Positions 46,601 to 54,982 of a stretch of 64,000 nt of DNA are shown piece after piece. How positions within the stretch are numbered: position 1 is the first letter of the stretch; each line of letters starts with the position of its first letter. The stretch comes from Euryodendron excelsum (Eukaryota > Streptophyta > Magnoliopsida > Ericales > Pentaphylacaceae), in NCBI GenBank assembly GCA_033060915.1, contig CM065392.1:6167501-6231500 (forward strand), given 5' to 3'. Position numbers and translations under genes: made by a program. The notes below the pieces were generated by a model. It had not been told where the DNA came from. It saw only the letters and a program-made list of their open reading frames with translations, and ran no database searches.

Positions 46601-49600
46601 TCTAAAAAATAAGGAACCCTAGGTCTTTTGAGGGAATAGAGGAACGGAATGGTAGGTATTTTGAGGTGTGGACAATGGTGGATTAAGGGCTGGGCGCAAC
46701 ACCCATCCCCCCACCCACAAAACAAACAACCAAAATTCATAAATTTCTATTTAGTCCCTATAATATTTATATTTTTATGGCAAAAAAATAGTATATTGTG
46801 CCCCCTGCCCCCACGACCCAAAAAAAAAAAATCAAATACTTTTACTTTGCTCCCTCCTAAAATTTCCTCCTAATCTCGTGCTCATCCAACATTTTTGTTT
46901 GCTCATCAAACTCTTTATAATTAGGCTACAACCCATCTTAGATTCTATGTTTTTCTTTAGCTTCCACATTTTGTATATTTATTACTATTGCTGGCAATAA
47001 AAAACATGTTTAATAAAGTAAACCCTCCCTCTTCTCTTTTTTGGAAACAATGATAAGGACTTCATTAAAGGATTTTATGTAGGGATGGCAATTTGCCCCG
47101 TCCGGCCCCGCCCGTAATGGGACGGGTTTGTGGAGAATTAATCGGGGTATGGGCAGGTTATGGGGATAGGAGGGTAACCCGATTCGAGTTCGGGGCGGGA
47201 GCGGGTTTAGACTGACAGTACCCCGAACCCGCCTTGATTACCTGATTATTAATTTTTTTTACTTTGCAAAAAAAAATTTCAAAAAAATATTTTATATGTA
47301 CTAAGTATGTAGGTAGTGAAATTTTAACAATAAAGTTTTGGATGGATGTAGAATGTATATTTATGTATATGCCTAATTAATGTATGGTATTGTGGTTAGT
47401 GGGATTTAAAAATTTTTTTTTTTTAGCTATATAATGTTTAAATGGTGCTGGGGCAGGTCGGGTCGGGTTGGGGTTTTCCTAAACGGGACGGGGATGGGGT
47501 TTTGAGTCCCAAGCCGTCACGGGTTTGGGACCGGGATGGGGGAGGGTTTTTCTAAACGGGGCGGGATAGGGTTGGGATAAACCCACCCCATTGCCATCAC
47601 TAATTTTATGTCACAATGATCTAGCTCCACTACTTATACGAATAATGTGAACTTTTGCTGGCATAATGATCTAGTGCCACTACATATACGAATAAAGTGA
47701 ACTATGGCTGGCACTAAATTTTCTAAAAGTAAAACTATTATATTATTTTGATAAAATATGACATTTATGTAATAGGTAAGATGAGTAGACTTTGACCTCC
47801 TCTCCCCCCCTCCCCCAACGAAAAAAAAAAAAAAAAAACCAATTAAAAACCTTGGGTCTGCCATGTGGGTGTAGAGGAACCTTTTTGCAGGTTCAAAAGT
47901 TTATTTTTGTCTCTTTTGTATAGTTGGTGTTCGGGGATAGAAAAGTCTTCCATTAAGCAATTTTTGGTATCTGTGGTCTTTTGAGCAGGGGGGAGGTGCA
48001 TATGTCGTTTTTGCTGCCATAGTTTTTAGTTTGTGGTAGTATGTTGACAGCATCCCCTCTTGATGCCTTGCTTTAGTAAAAGAAAGAAAAAGAAAAAAGA
48101 AAGAAAAGGGTGTCTGTAACTCTGAGTAGACAATATACAAACCCACCACACCCACCCACAAACACCAACCCCCGCGCCCCTCTCTTCCCTTCTCTTCCCT
48201 TAGGTACCTGAGGAAGAATTATACTCTTTATCTTAGTGAACTGGAACCAATGATATGTTGACTATTCACTATAATCTGAAAGGACCTCGTGATACGATCA
48301 TATATAATGGCGAACATAAATATTCCTAGATTCAAATTTCACAAATGATTATGAAACTGTTGAAAATTCTATCTAAGGAGAGATTCTTATTCATCTTAAT
48401 TTGTTGTACTTGATTTTGGCAACAACACAGAGCTGGGCTACTGTCACAAGGAAGAGTTAATGGAACTGATTAAACCCATTTCAACATCTGGTCATTCCTC
48501 TCCTTATCAGCTATCCTATTATATCCTCTTCTTTGGGCATGTCTGACAATTTTCTCTAATAGTTTATCCTTTATTCTTTATCTATATAGTTCAGTTTGAT
48601 GATTGTCCTGACTTAATAAAAGTCTAGCAAAAGTCGATCGCTGCCCTTTCAACTCGCACAGGTAATAAAAAGACTATTATGTGGCAGAGTGGTAGCTGTT
48701 TCTGATTACTAGATAGTTTTATTTGAGTCCTTTAGTGCTCATAATATCTTTCTTTTTCTCTTATCCTTTTCCTTTCCGTCCATCCTTTGGTGTTGTGTGG
48801 ATGGGTCGGTAGGGAGTGGTCTGCAGCAGAGTAGGCTTCTTTTAATGCTGTTTGGTTTTTAACCAATATAGAATGGCATTGTTGCATCTGCATTGTAATT
48901 GCCAACCTACCTTGTCGACTTAGCTGAGAAAATTTTACAGTGTATTGTAGTTAATGCTCAATTCTTTTTCATCCAACACATGCTACCATAATGTTGAGTT
49001 CTATATGGAGCAAATTGCAATTGCCTAGTTTGTAGTCCAAAATGCTTTCTTACAATAACATTAAGGTTGTTACATGCTAGTACTTCTGCTTTTCTCTTTA
49101 TGTTCGTCCTCATGATTCATGATTATGCACAAAGCATAAGGTCAACTATTTTGTTAATGAGGTTACTTTATGATTTTTAATACTATTTCAGAGCCAGGAT
49201 AAGTCCAATGGGTCAAATCAGGGTGGACCAACTCAAAGAGCTTCAGCCTTAGCTGCCTTGTCTTCTGCGTTTAATCCTTCTTCTGGCACCAAAAGTGCTA
49301 CTACTCCAAGGTCGTCAGGCACAGGTCGAGGATCACAGAGAGCAGCTGCAGTAGCTGCTTTGTCACAAGTTCTTACTGCTGAAAAAAAGAGTTCACGTGA
49401 AGCCTCTCCTGCTCGATCCACCAGAAGTCCCCCATCTGAAGCAAGCCCTCAAGGTGTTAGAACCATAATGATTATTCTATACGCTTTGTATCTTGTTATC
49501 TATTTAGATGACTCCATTCTTTAATTTTTTTTCCTAGCATCTCCTCATAAATTTAGTTTATTGCAGTATATTGCAATCCAAGTTCATTGCAGCAAGCATC

Positions 49601-50522
49601 TACTGGCATCCTTCATTTTTTTCCTTGGTGGTGTTCTCTTCCTTCATTGATTGAATATGTCCACCAAACTCCTGACTTGTTAATTAACATGAAATTTTGT
49701 TGAACACTAATATAGAAGAGAAATGAGAAATGGAATTTAAGGGTGTCGTAAAGTTGAGAAATTGAAATTGTTTAAAGCCATTTGATAATGATTCATTCAT
49801 GTTCCAATTTCTGGGAAAGAACACACTTGAAGCATGGAAATTACCTTATGGCCATTAGTAGCAAGTCATCCTCAATATTGTTAATGAATGCTACTTTACA
49901 TTCTGTGAAATTATATATGGAGAAACTCGTTTCTGCTAAGGTGGTATTTTAATATCTGTATGGGACATGGGAATAAGAACTTGCATCCTTATGCTCTTTT
50001 TTGGCATTTTTATTTGGCCTCATGAGTTTTGAAATCTGGATTATTCTGACATTTTTGAAGTACTGCTTGCAGCTGGAACAAAGAGTGAAAATGCGCTTCC
50101 AGAAGTTGAGGATTCTAAAGAAGTTTCTGAAGTAAAGGAAACAGAGCTAGCTGAGCCTGAGCCTGTACTAGAGAGCAATGGGGACAATTCAGAACCAATG
50201 CAGGAGGCAGAGCACGATGAAAATGGTTGTGAAACTAGTCAAAGTACGTTTAGTTATGAAAAGCTGAAGGCTCATTCTGACAACCCAGTTACCGGAATTG
50301 ATTTTAAACGAAGAGAGGTTGGTTGATTCCAATTGTTGTTACCAGTTACATTTAAACGCTTTGTGTTTTGGATTCCTTTTTCATGGTTTTCCCTGTTTGA
50401 TTTGTCAGGCTTATCTATCTGATGAGGAATTCCAGGCTGTTCTGGGGACGACGAAAGGAGCATTTTATAAATTACCGAAATGGAAGCAAGACATGCAGAA
50501 GAGGAAATTTGATCTCTTCTAG
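27649..50522 (+). CDS. VLN3-like: Villin (VLN2/VLN3-like), complete, 22 coding exons, 953 aa
   Basis: Villins bind, bundle, cap and sever actin filaments in the plant cytoplasm, often in a calcium-dependent way. Coding exons: 27649-27704, 28103-28202, 28349-28417, 28497-28733, 28839-29016, 29397-29529, 35213-35372, 35445-35595, 35680-35780, 35875-36033, 37509-37577, 37660-37728, 37835-37972, 39002-39130, 40891-41041, 41201-41211, 41310-41450, 41531-41656, 44641-44703, 49192-49453, 50073-50317, 50409-50522. These sum to 2862 nt without an internal stop; every intron is GT-AG. Six gelsolin-like repeats begin near residues 28, 149, 261, 397, 533 and 635 (positions by analogy with the family). 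A Ser/Ala/Glu-rich linker spans about 748-885, and a headpiece occupies about 888-953, ending KRKFDLF. Length matches Arabidopsis VLN2/VLN3 (about 965-976). VLN2 and VLN3 cannot be told apart here. Confidence 0.93.
28103..28202 (+). CDS. VLN3-like: Villin coding exon 2
   Basis: Completes the split Val codon and encodes [10 protein letters not shown] and [13 protein letters not shown], the opening of gelsolin-like repeat 1. Ends in phase 0 at donor GTGCGT. Confidence 0.92.
28349..28417 (+). CDS. VLN3-like: Villin coding exon 3
   Basis: Encodes [18 protein letters not shown], the core strand of gelsolin-like repeat 1. 69 nt, phase 0 at both ends. Confidence 0.93.
28497..28733 (+). CDS. VLN3-like: Villin coding exon 4
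   Basis: Encodes [19 protein letters not shown] through [12 protein letters not shown] to [10 protein letters not shown]: the end of repeat 1 and the link into repeat 2. 237 nt, phase 0 at both ends. Confidence 0.95.
28839..29016 (+). CDS. VLN3-like: Villin coding exon 5
   Basis: Encodes [18 protein letters not shown] and [18 protein letters not shown] of gelsolin-like repeat 2, ending one base into an Asp codon. The following intron carries a 20-G run at 29137-29156. Confidence 0.95.
29397..29529 (+). CDS. VLN3-like: Villin coding exon 6
   Basis: Encodes [20 protein letters not shown], closing repeat 2 and leading into repeat 3. It ends two bases into the Ser codon of KLYS; the next exon is 5.7 kb away. 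Confidence 0.93.
30031..30345. repeat. Direct duplication, copy 1
   Basis: Shares long blocks with 32029-32350, such as GATGCCTTGTGGATGTTG, AAAAGCCAATAGGACTTGTG and GCTGAAGATTTTTGG. The alignment continues after the hAT insertion as TTCCTATGATGAAG at 31189-31202. Nothing in it resembles a known gene. Confidence 0.75.
30346..31188. mobile_element. hAT non-autonomous element (843 bp)
   Basis: Left end CAGGGGCGGAATC; right end CAGGGGTGGACTT on the minus strand. Flanks TTCTTAT and TTCCTAT are a diverged target duplication. The paralogous sequence near 32320-32350 lacks the element and serves as an empty site. AT-rich interior with GGGTGCCATGGCACC near the right end; no transposase remnant seen. 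Confidence 0.8.
32029..32350. repeat. Direct duplication, copy 2 (unoccupied)
   Basis: The counterpart of 30031-30345 about 2.0 kb upstream. It reads straight through GTCTTCCTGTGATGAAG where copy 1 is interrupted by the hAT element. Confidence 0.75.
33331..34980. mobile_element. Outer AAGCACGGACAC-type TIR element, interrupted
   Basis: Left end TAAGAAGCACAAACACAGAC; right end CTAATAGCACGGACACTTC on the minus strand. Subterminal DNA has many GTGTC/GACAC motifs. It is split by a younger copy of the same family (33703-34380). Superfamily not assigned. Confidence 0.6.
33703..34380. mobile_element. Inner AAGCACGGACAC-type TIR element
   Basis: Left end TAAGAAGCACGGAGACGGAC; right end TAGGAAGCACGGACACTCC on the minus strand. 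Both subterminal 100-200 bp are dense in GTGTCCGACACG-type motifs, so the two ends can pair extensively. The 678-bp copy looks less decayed than the outer copy. Confidence 0.7.
35213..35372 (+). CDS. VLN3-like: Villin coding exon 7
   Basis: Encodes [30 protein letters not shown] and [12 protein letters not shown], the body of gelsolin-like repeat 3. Phase 0 at its end. Confidence 0.95.
35445..35595 (+). CDS. VLN3-like: Villin coding exon 8
   Basis: Encodes [20 protein letters not shown] and [13 protein letters not shown], ending one base into an Ala codon. Begins after a 72-bp intron. Confidence 0.95.
35680..35780 (+). CDS. VLN3-like: Villin coding exon 9
   Basis: Encodes [15 protein letters not shown] and [15 protein letters not shown]. 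The donor is GTCTGG; a second nearby GT (GTAACC, 5 bp on) would shift the frame and is rejected. Confidence 0.93.
35875..36033 (+). CDS. VLN3-like: Villin coding exon 10
   Basis: Encodes [37 protein letters not shown] and [10 protein letters not shown], the body of gelsolin-like repeat 4. 159 nt, phase 0. Confidence 0.95.
36461..36491. repeat. (CT)n microsatellite in villin intron 10
   Basis: About 15 uninterrupted CT units. Confidence 0.95.
37509..37577 (+). CDS. VLN3-like: Villin coding exon 11
   Basis: Encodes [20 protein letters not shown] then PAQ, the end of repeat 4. 69 nt, phase 0. Confidence 0.94.
37660..37728 (+). CDS. VLN3-like: Villin coding exon 12
   Basis: Encodes [20 protein letters not shown] then VLK. 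69 nt, phase 0. Confidence 0.95.
37835..37972 (+). CDS. VLN3-like: Villin coding exon 13
   Basis: Encodes [31 protein letters not shown] and NNKAVQVDA, leading into gelsolin-like repeat 5. 138 nt, phase 0. Confidence 0.95.
39002..39130 (+). CDS. VLN3-like: Villin coding exon 14
   Basis: Encodes [20 protein letters not shown] and the [13 protein letters not shown] segment of repeat 5. 129 nt, phase 0. The preceding intron holds a 15-G run (38278-38292). Confidence 0.95.
39540..39970 (-). pseudogene. LINE zf-RVT fragment in villin intron 14
   Basis: The minus-strand translation gives [19 protein letters not shown], then in a neighbouring frame [15 protein letters not shown], then [18 protein letters not shown]. 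This matches the zf-RVT end of plant LINE ORF2 (CMCK--ESVDHLLLHC, then PLCLMWCIWRERNRRTF). Frameshifts and stops make it non-functional. It is antisense to the host gene. Confidence 0.6.
40891..41041 (+). CDS. VLN3-like: Villin coding exon 15
   Basis: Encodes [20 protein letters not shown] and [14 protein letters not shown], ending one base into a Gly codon. The Glu before GKFE is an extra residue compared with the family members I recall. Confidence 0.93.
41201..41211 (+). CDS. VLN3-like: Villin micro-exon (11 nt)
   Basis: GGAAGTTTGAG lies between a CCCCAG acceptor and a GTGCGT donor. It completes a Gly codon and adds Lys-Phe-Glu, giving the conserved GKFEVEE at the start of gelsolin-like repeat 6. 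Without it the joined frame shifts, so it is required by phase as well as by homology. Confidence 0.85.
41310..41450 (+). CDS. VLN3-like: Villin coding exon 17
   Basis: Encodes [38 protein letters not shown] and FEIGQ, the body of gelsolin-like repeat 6. 141 nt, phase 0. Confidence 0.95.
41531..41656 (+). CDS. VLN3-like: Villin coding exon 18
   Basis: Encodes [20 protein letters not shown] and [18 protein letters not shown], the end of repeat 6. Donor GTATGT opens a 3.0-kb intron. Confidence 0.95.
42175..42429. mobile_element. Tourist-like MITE, copy 2 (villin intron 18)
   Basis: 255 bp from CAGCCTGTTTGGAACTTGG to CCAAGTTCCAAACAGGCTG, a near-perfect terminal inverted repeat, flanked by TAA (42172-42174 and 42430-42432). 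It has the best-preserved ends of the three copies. Confidence 0.85.
43188..43680. mobile_element. Mutator-like TIR element with a 29-G run
   Basis: The left end reads GTAGGCACCTAGAC with CTTTTTGGAAAATAGGCAG. The right end on the minus strand reads CAGGTACCTAGACCC, and further in TTTTGGAAAATAGGCAGAGA. The arms pair except where an uninterrupted run of 29 G (43623-43651) interrupts the right arm. Flanks GGTTTTGAAA and GATTTTAAAC may be a diverged 9-10-bp duplication. The middle is AT-rich and non-coding. Confidence 0.55.
43623..43651. repeat. Run of 29 consecutive G
   Basis: The longest of several G runs in the window (others at 22218-22231, 29137-29156 and 38278-38292). Exact length is likely to vary or be misread in assembly. 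Confidence 0.8.
44641..44703 (+). CDS. VLN3-like: Villin coding exon 19
   Basis: Encodes [20 protein letters not shown] then E, the last segment of the gelsolin core before the linker. 63 nt, phase 0. Confidence 0.94.
44850..45900 (+). repeat. GC-richer LTR-like block in villin intron 19
   Basis: About 1 kb whose composition is unlike the surrounding intron (GGCACC, CCCTCGAGG, GGCCCCTGAGGCC motifs). A TGTAGATAGGACTCCACC near 45714 is followed by a pyrimidine-rich stretch that resembles the promoter and R region of an LTR. No coding domain or paired LTR was identified. Family and boundaries are uncertain. Confidence 0.3.
47080..47602. mobile_element. Inner hAT MITE with GGGATGGCAA ends (523 bp)
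   Basis: Left end TAGGGATGGCAA; right end TAGTGATGGCAA on the minus strand. A perfect 8-bp duplication, ATTTTATG, flanks it (47072-47079 and 47603-47610). The G-rich ends carry repeated GGGNCGGGG-type motifs (gggacgggtt, ggggcggga), complementary between the two sides. Confidence 0.85.
47615..47714. repeat. Two tandem copies of a 50-bp unit
   Basis: AATGATCTAG-C-CCACTAC then TATACGAATAA-GTGAACT then GCTGGCA repeats with a 50-bp period and a few mismatches, immediately right of the inner MITE. Confidence 0.75.
49192..49453 (+). CDS. VLN3-like: Villin coding exon 20 (linker)
   Basis: Encodes a low-complexity Ser/Ala/Gly-rich linker with two related motifs, [14 protein letters not shown] and [14 protein letters not shown], followed by Ser/Arg/Pro-rich sequence. 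Such repeats are typical of plant villin linkers. Ends one base into a codon. Confidence 0.93.
50073..50317 (+). CDS. VLN3-like: Villin coding exon 21
   Basis: Encodes an acidic stretch rich in Glu, then [20 protein letters not shown] and FKRRE, the start of the headpiece. 245 nt; restores phase 0. Confidence 0.95.
50409..50522 (+). CDS. VLN3-like: Villin terminal coding exon (headpiece end)
   Basis: Encodes [33 protein letters not shown] and a TAG stop: the C-terminal half of the actin-binding headpiece. Gly in TKGAF replaces the Glu or Asp usual in the family, as I recall it. Positions 50429-50528 are repeated just downstream. Confidence 0.95.
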   Translation, partial: AYLSDEEFQAVLGTTKGAFYKLPKWKQDMQKRKFDLF

Positions 50523-51060
50523 GCACTGATTCCAGGCTGCTCTGGAGACGACGAAAGAAGCATTTTATAAATTACCGAAATGGAAGCAAGACATGCAGAA
50601 GAGGGAATTTGATCTCTTCTAGGCACTGATTTTACCAAAGAGGAGTTATACATCTACTTTTGTGCAGCTTCACTTGCAATGCTTGTTTGTCATGACCTCT
50701 TTTCTGCCAGGCAACGTGGTTGGATTGCCATATCTAGCATTTTGAGTTTGCCATTGCCCTATGATGACCTTAGTTTTTAGTGTCGGTATTGGTTATGTGA
50801 CGCCTGCCTGAAGAGTGATTTTTTATTCTCCCCCTCTTTTAACTGCTGGTGGTGGTGGTGCTGCATTGGTTATGGTCGCAGATCCTAGTTTTAAGGACAG
50901 CAGGCAGGTGAAATTCTTTGATTTGGTCGGTATGTATCTCAGTTTCTGGTTTTCGGAGTCCCTTTTTCTTGTTTGTCATTTATTTGTCAAAGGTAAGCGT
51001 GTATATGTATTGCATTTGTACTAGATTCCAATATTAAGGAATGTACATTTGTTTGCCATC
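50523..51060 (+). other. Presumed villin 3' UTR
   Basis: Follows the TAG stop and includes the second copy of the 100-bp duplication, then T-rich sequence. No canonical AATAAA was located, so the end is a guess. Confidence 0.35.
50529..50628 (+). repeat. Tandem copy of the terminal-exon segment (100 bp, 96% identical)
   Basis: An exact 100-bp period: 50429-50528 and 50529-50628 differ at four bases. Read from its internal CAG/GCT at 50535, copy 2 stays open to its own TAG at 50620-50622. All four differences change amino acids: Val to Ala, Gly to Glu, Gly to Glu, and Lys to Glu in the KRKFDLF end. It lies after the stop of copy 1, so it is either UTR or an alternative last exon. Confidence 0.9.
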
Positions 51061-52098
51061 AAATGTGTTTAATTAATTTTAGTTGAAAAAACATGAACTT
51101 TATTGGGATAATGCTGATGCAATGTTTGTTCTATGCTTTGGATTACATTCAATGTTGTCTACTATAGATGTTTCTTTTTTTCTTCCAATCTGGTCAATTT
51201 AGAGTAGATATTCTTGCATTCTATAACAGCTCTATTTGAATTTGTGGCATTCAACAAGATGCTGCACCTTTTGCCTTGGTGTGATGAAAACTGCAGTGGG
51301 AACCTCTTGGAGAATTCACTTATAGTGGAAGGTAGACTAAGTTCTCTAAGTGAAGTCATGTCATTGAGACTGACATGTCTCTGTGCAGCAATCCTGGTTT
51401 AGTTGAGTTTTTTTTTCCTCTTAGTGCTGCAGTACTATGAATCAACTATCAGCCTATATAGGGGGTCGCTCCTTTCCTTGCAGTGGAATTATATTGACCA
51501 GTTTGTATCAAAATGAGTAAGTTTATTTGTTTTTTCTTTGCATTATTGCTTCAAAACTTTGATGTTGTCTCCATAATATGATTGATTAGGGTGGTGTATT
51601 CCCATCTGGGATTTGGAGGATAGGTTGTGAGGGCTATAAATCGAGCTGAGTAATGGGTTATTTAAGCCTGGCTTGAAGCCGTGTGCTTCAAAATGTGTTC
51701 AAACTAAACTTGTTTATTTTTTTTTAGCTGAATTCAGACAAGCTTCAATCAACCAGATAACAAGTTGATCTCCAATGGCTTGGTTTTTTTTTGTTAGTGT
51801 AGTTAGTCATGTACTTGTTTATAATTGTTATATTTGAAGTTCTTAGTTTTGAGTTATGTCTTCATTTGTAAGCATATTTTTGGGTTTCTCATTTGTATTT
51901 GAATGGCCATATTCAATTTTCATGTAAGAATTTGAACATTTATATTTAAAATCCTCAAAACAACATATTCTGTTTTTTTTTTTTTTTTTTTGGGTGGATG
52001 GCTCTATTAAAGGTGGACTTGTGCTCTAAAATGCTCTGCAATTTGTGAGGACAGCCATTTTCAAATTCAAGGGATATCTATAGACACCCAGTTTGTAC
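51061..52098. other. Downstream flank, nothing recognised
   Basis: T-rich sequence with no exon-like blocks or clear repeat ends. Confidence 0.45.
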
Positions 52099-52101
52099 TA
52101 A

Positions 52102-52368
52102 CAGCCTGTTTAGAACTTGGGGGAGGAAAGGAAAGAAAAGGGAAATGAAGGGAAAGAGAAAAGAAAGCAAAATTATGTTTCCTTCCTTGTTTGTTTTGTA
52201 AAGAAAACAAAGAAAAAAATGTTAGGAGAGAGAGAGAGTGTGTTTTTCCTCATTTTTCTTTTCTTCCGTCTTTTTCCGTTCTCTCTCTCCTAAGTAGAAT
52301 CAAACAAGAAGAGGAAAAATTTTAAAAATTTTCCTTCCCTTCCCTTCCTCTCCCAAGTTCCAAACAGC
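52102..52368. mobile_element. Tourist-like MITE, copy 3
   Basis: Starts CAGCCTGTTTAGAACTTGG, ends CCAAGTTCCAAACAGC. TAA on the left and TAT on the right indicate a slightly decayed duplication. Purine-rich left half and pyrimidine-rich right half match copies 1 and 2. Confidence 0.75.
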
Positions 52369-54862
52369 TATACACGAAATTCAATGACAGAAGCACCTTT
52401 GTATTCATTGCATCATTTAACACTGGTAGGAAGAAAACTGGAAAAGGCAATGTGTCTGCCAATTATTTTTCATAAAATACATTAAAAGGCTTAGATAACT
52501 ACTAATTCCTGTAGTTAATCGAGCCGAAAGCTGATATGATTTAGGCAGCAACCCATGCTTACCTTTTTTTTTAAAAAAATATTTAATACAACTTGTTTTT
52601 GCTTTTGTTTAAGGGGCAGTTTTTTCACATGTAAACTCGACTGCTTGGCAGCACGTTGCCACCAAGATTCTGCAGCAATATGCATTTAATAAAAAATTAA
52701 AAAAAAAAAAAAAGGGTCTAGGGTTCACCAAACTTTTCCTTTTGAGGTGTTGTTCATAGTTGGATTTCCAACCAAAAATATAAATTTACGACTGTCAAAA
52801 ACTTCAACTAATTTTTACAGAAAAAATATTTTTTAGTACTATTTCGGTCACTATAAGCTCAAATCTAAGTGACAGTAGGTACTAAAAATTTATGCAAGAA
52901 TTGGTCAAAATTTGGATAGCAAAAAGTGCGAAATTGAAAATTAGTTGGCAACATATGGAAGGACAAAAGAAATGTATGTAATACGTACAGTTTAATATGA
53001 TTTTTCTAGAAAAATTCGGTATAAAATATGAGAAAGGCAAAAATACAGATATATATTTTGTATGAATTTTATATGAATATTAGTAACAAAGTCGAGATAG
53101 TAAATACAGTAGCATTTATAAGCTATTTTTGTTCTTATACATGTGAATAAGGAGTATTAATTCTCATATCTATCAGTTTTTCAAGACACAATACTAATAA
53201 ACAACTATATTAAAGTGCTAAATAAATAAATTCTATTTTTTTTAATTTATTCTTTCTAGACTTGATATAAGATCAGGTTAATTTATCATTTTAGTTTTCT
53301 ATTTTATGTTTCGACCATTTATATATACAAAGTTATAGAAAATTATGTTTAATGATTTAACCATATCAACTATTAGAAAAATATGAAAAATATATATGCC
53401 ATAATAATAGTAAAAACGCACAAGTTATGAGCGACACAAGTATTTTCTACAATTGATAAGGTCAAATCTATTGACCTAAATGAGTTTTTCTTAAAAAAAA
53501 ATATAATACATAAAACGTTTAATACATATATTAGATGGTCCAATTCAAAGATAAATAAATATTATTAATTAGGTTTCAGATTTAGACAGAAAATGACAGT
53601 TTTTTCATTTATATGTACGTACTTATATTATACATAAATAGTACAAGTATTTACGAACTGGACCGTGAAACTAAAAAAAAAAATCAGATTCTAAATTTGC
53701 AAAGAAACGGCTTTTTGATATTTTTAATCATTTCACTGAATAAGTCAGCCAAACTTATAAAAATTTGGGCAAAATTTTGTCAAATTTGGGGAGAGAAAGA
53801 GAGAGGGGCAGTTTGGCATGAAAAAGAAAACAGTCCATGAGCAACTGCTGAAGTGGTGCACTAGGAATTGATTCTCATGGCCCAAGCTAATACTGTGCTG
53901 TTGCTCTTTAATAATGCCTATTTTGAGAGGTAAACCATCACTTCATCTAAAAGAGATCTTTGCTTAGAGCCCCATATGGGATGTGTTTTTGATTTTGCTC
54001 CCTTTGGCAAACAAGACCTTACTAAGCTTTGGTGCCACTTAGTTTTGAGCCTCAATAAGTGGCTTTCTCAGCCATACCACTTCCAATCACCACTTATCCA
54101 AAGCACCAACAAATACAAATGATTATTGCCTTGTTTGGCCACTATAAAATGATATGTATAATAGCAGCCCTTCATATTTTTGTATATGGCAGTGGTTATT
54201 GGCTTATTCCAACTTATTCTCATACGGTCCCCACTTTGATTATTATTTTTTTAGAATGTCTCTAACCTCCAAAGTAGAAGCAATTTTTTTATAAAAAAAA
54301 AAAAAAAAAAGAAACTTTTGGAAACTCTAGTAGACTATCTGAGTTAATATGATTTCAAATCTAAAATTTGGAATGGTGGGAGCCCATATTAGATTAAAAT
54401 TGTGTATGAATTCCATAATTTGAGTCCCTTAAACAAATAAGGTGAGTATTATTCCATTCATACTTTAAAAAGTGAAACATTAATTATATATGATCTGGCC
54501 TACAAAATTACAGTAATTTATCTTATCTTTCGATGGGTTATCGTGTAAATAGCGTACTAGTACTTTAGTATGCTTAGAATGAGTATTATGATAACTATTT
54601 TTTTTTAATCAATCAATAGACAGTACATAATGAGAAACATATCAAACTAGCACTTCCTAAAAAATTCACAAGTTCAATTAGGTAGATAATTTGTAATGCT
54701 CAAAAATTGTATGAATGAAATGGCATGGAGACACAAATAAGTTTTCTTTACATTAAAATTCATAATTAATACCGAGGAACACAACAATTTAAAATTAAAT
54801 TTTCTCTCTCTTCCAATTGAGAAGTCCAATGCTATCACTTTCACTTAGCCTCAAATGTAGGC
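52369..54862. other. Intergenic, nothing recognised
   Basis: Strongly AT-rich from 52700 to 53800, with long A runs near 52697 and 54292. No exon, repeat end or RNA gene recognised. Confidence 0.5.
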
Positions 54863-54982
54863 CAAAAGCAATTACTCAGGAAGTTCAAGTAAAACAATAG
54901 TAAAGGAACATCAATAGGAGAACAAAAGCAATTACTCAGGAAGTTCAAGTAAAACAATAGTAAAGGAACATCAATAGGAGAA
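54863..54982. repeat. Perfect 60-bp tandem duplication
   Basis: Two identical 60-bp units, each starting CAAAAGCAATTACTCAGG and ending ATCAATAGGAGAA. No mismatches, so it is recent or an assembly artefact. Confidence 0.9.

Larger units (their letters stand above)
46673..47867. mobile_element. Outer hAT element, interrupted by a younger hAT MITE
   Basis: Left end CAATGGTGGATTAAGG; right end CACATGGCAGACCCAAGG on the minus strand. The 8-bp flanks GGTGTGGA (46665-46672) and GGTGTAGA (47868-47875) match at 7 of 8. Without the inner element and its duplication it would be about 664 bp. No transposase remnant. Confidence 0.7.
44704..49191 (+). other. Villin intron 19 (4.5 kb)
   Basis: GT-AG intron holding a GC-richer LTR-like block (44850-45900), nested hAT elements (46673-47867) and no recognisable gene. 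Confidence 0.8.
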
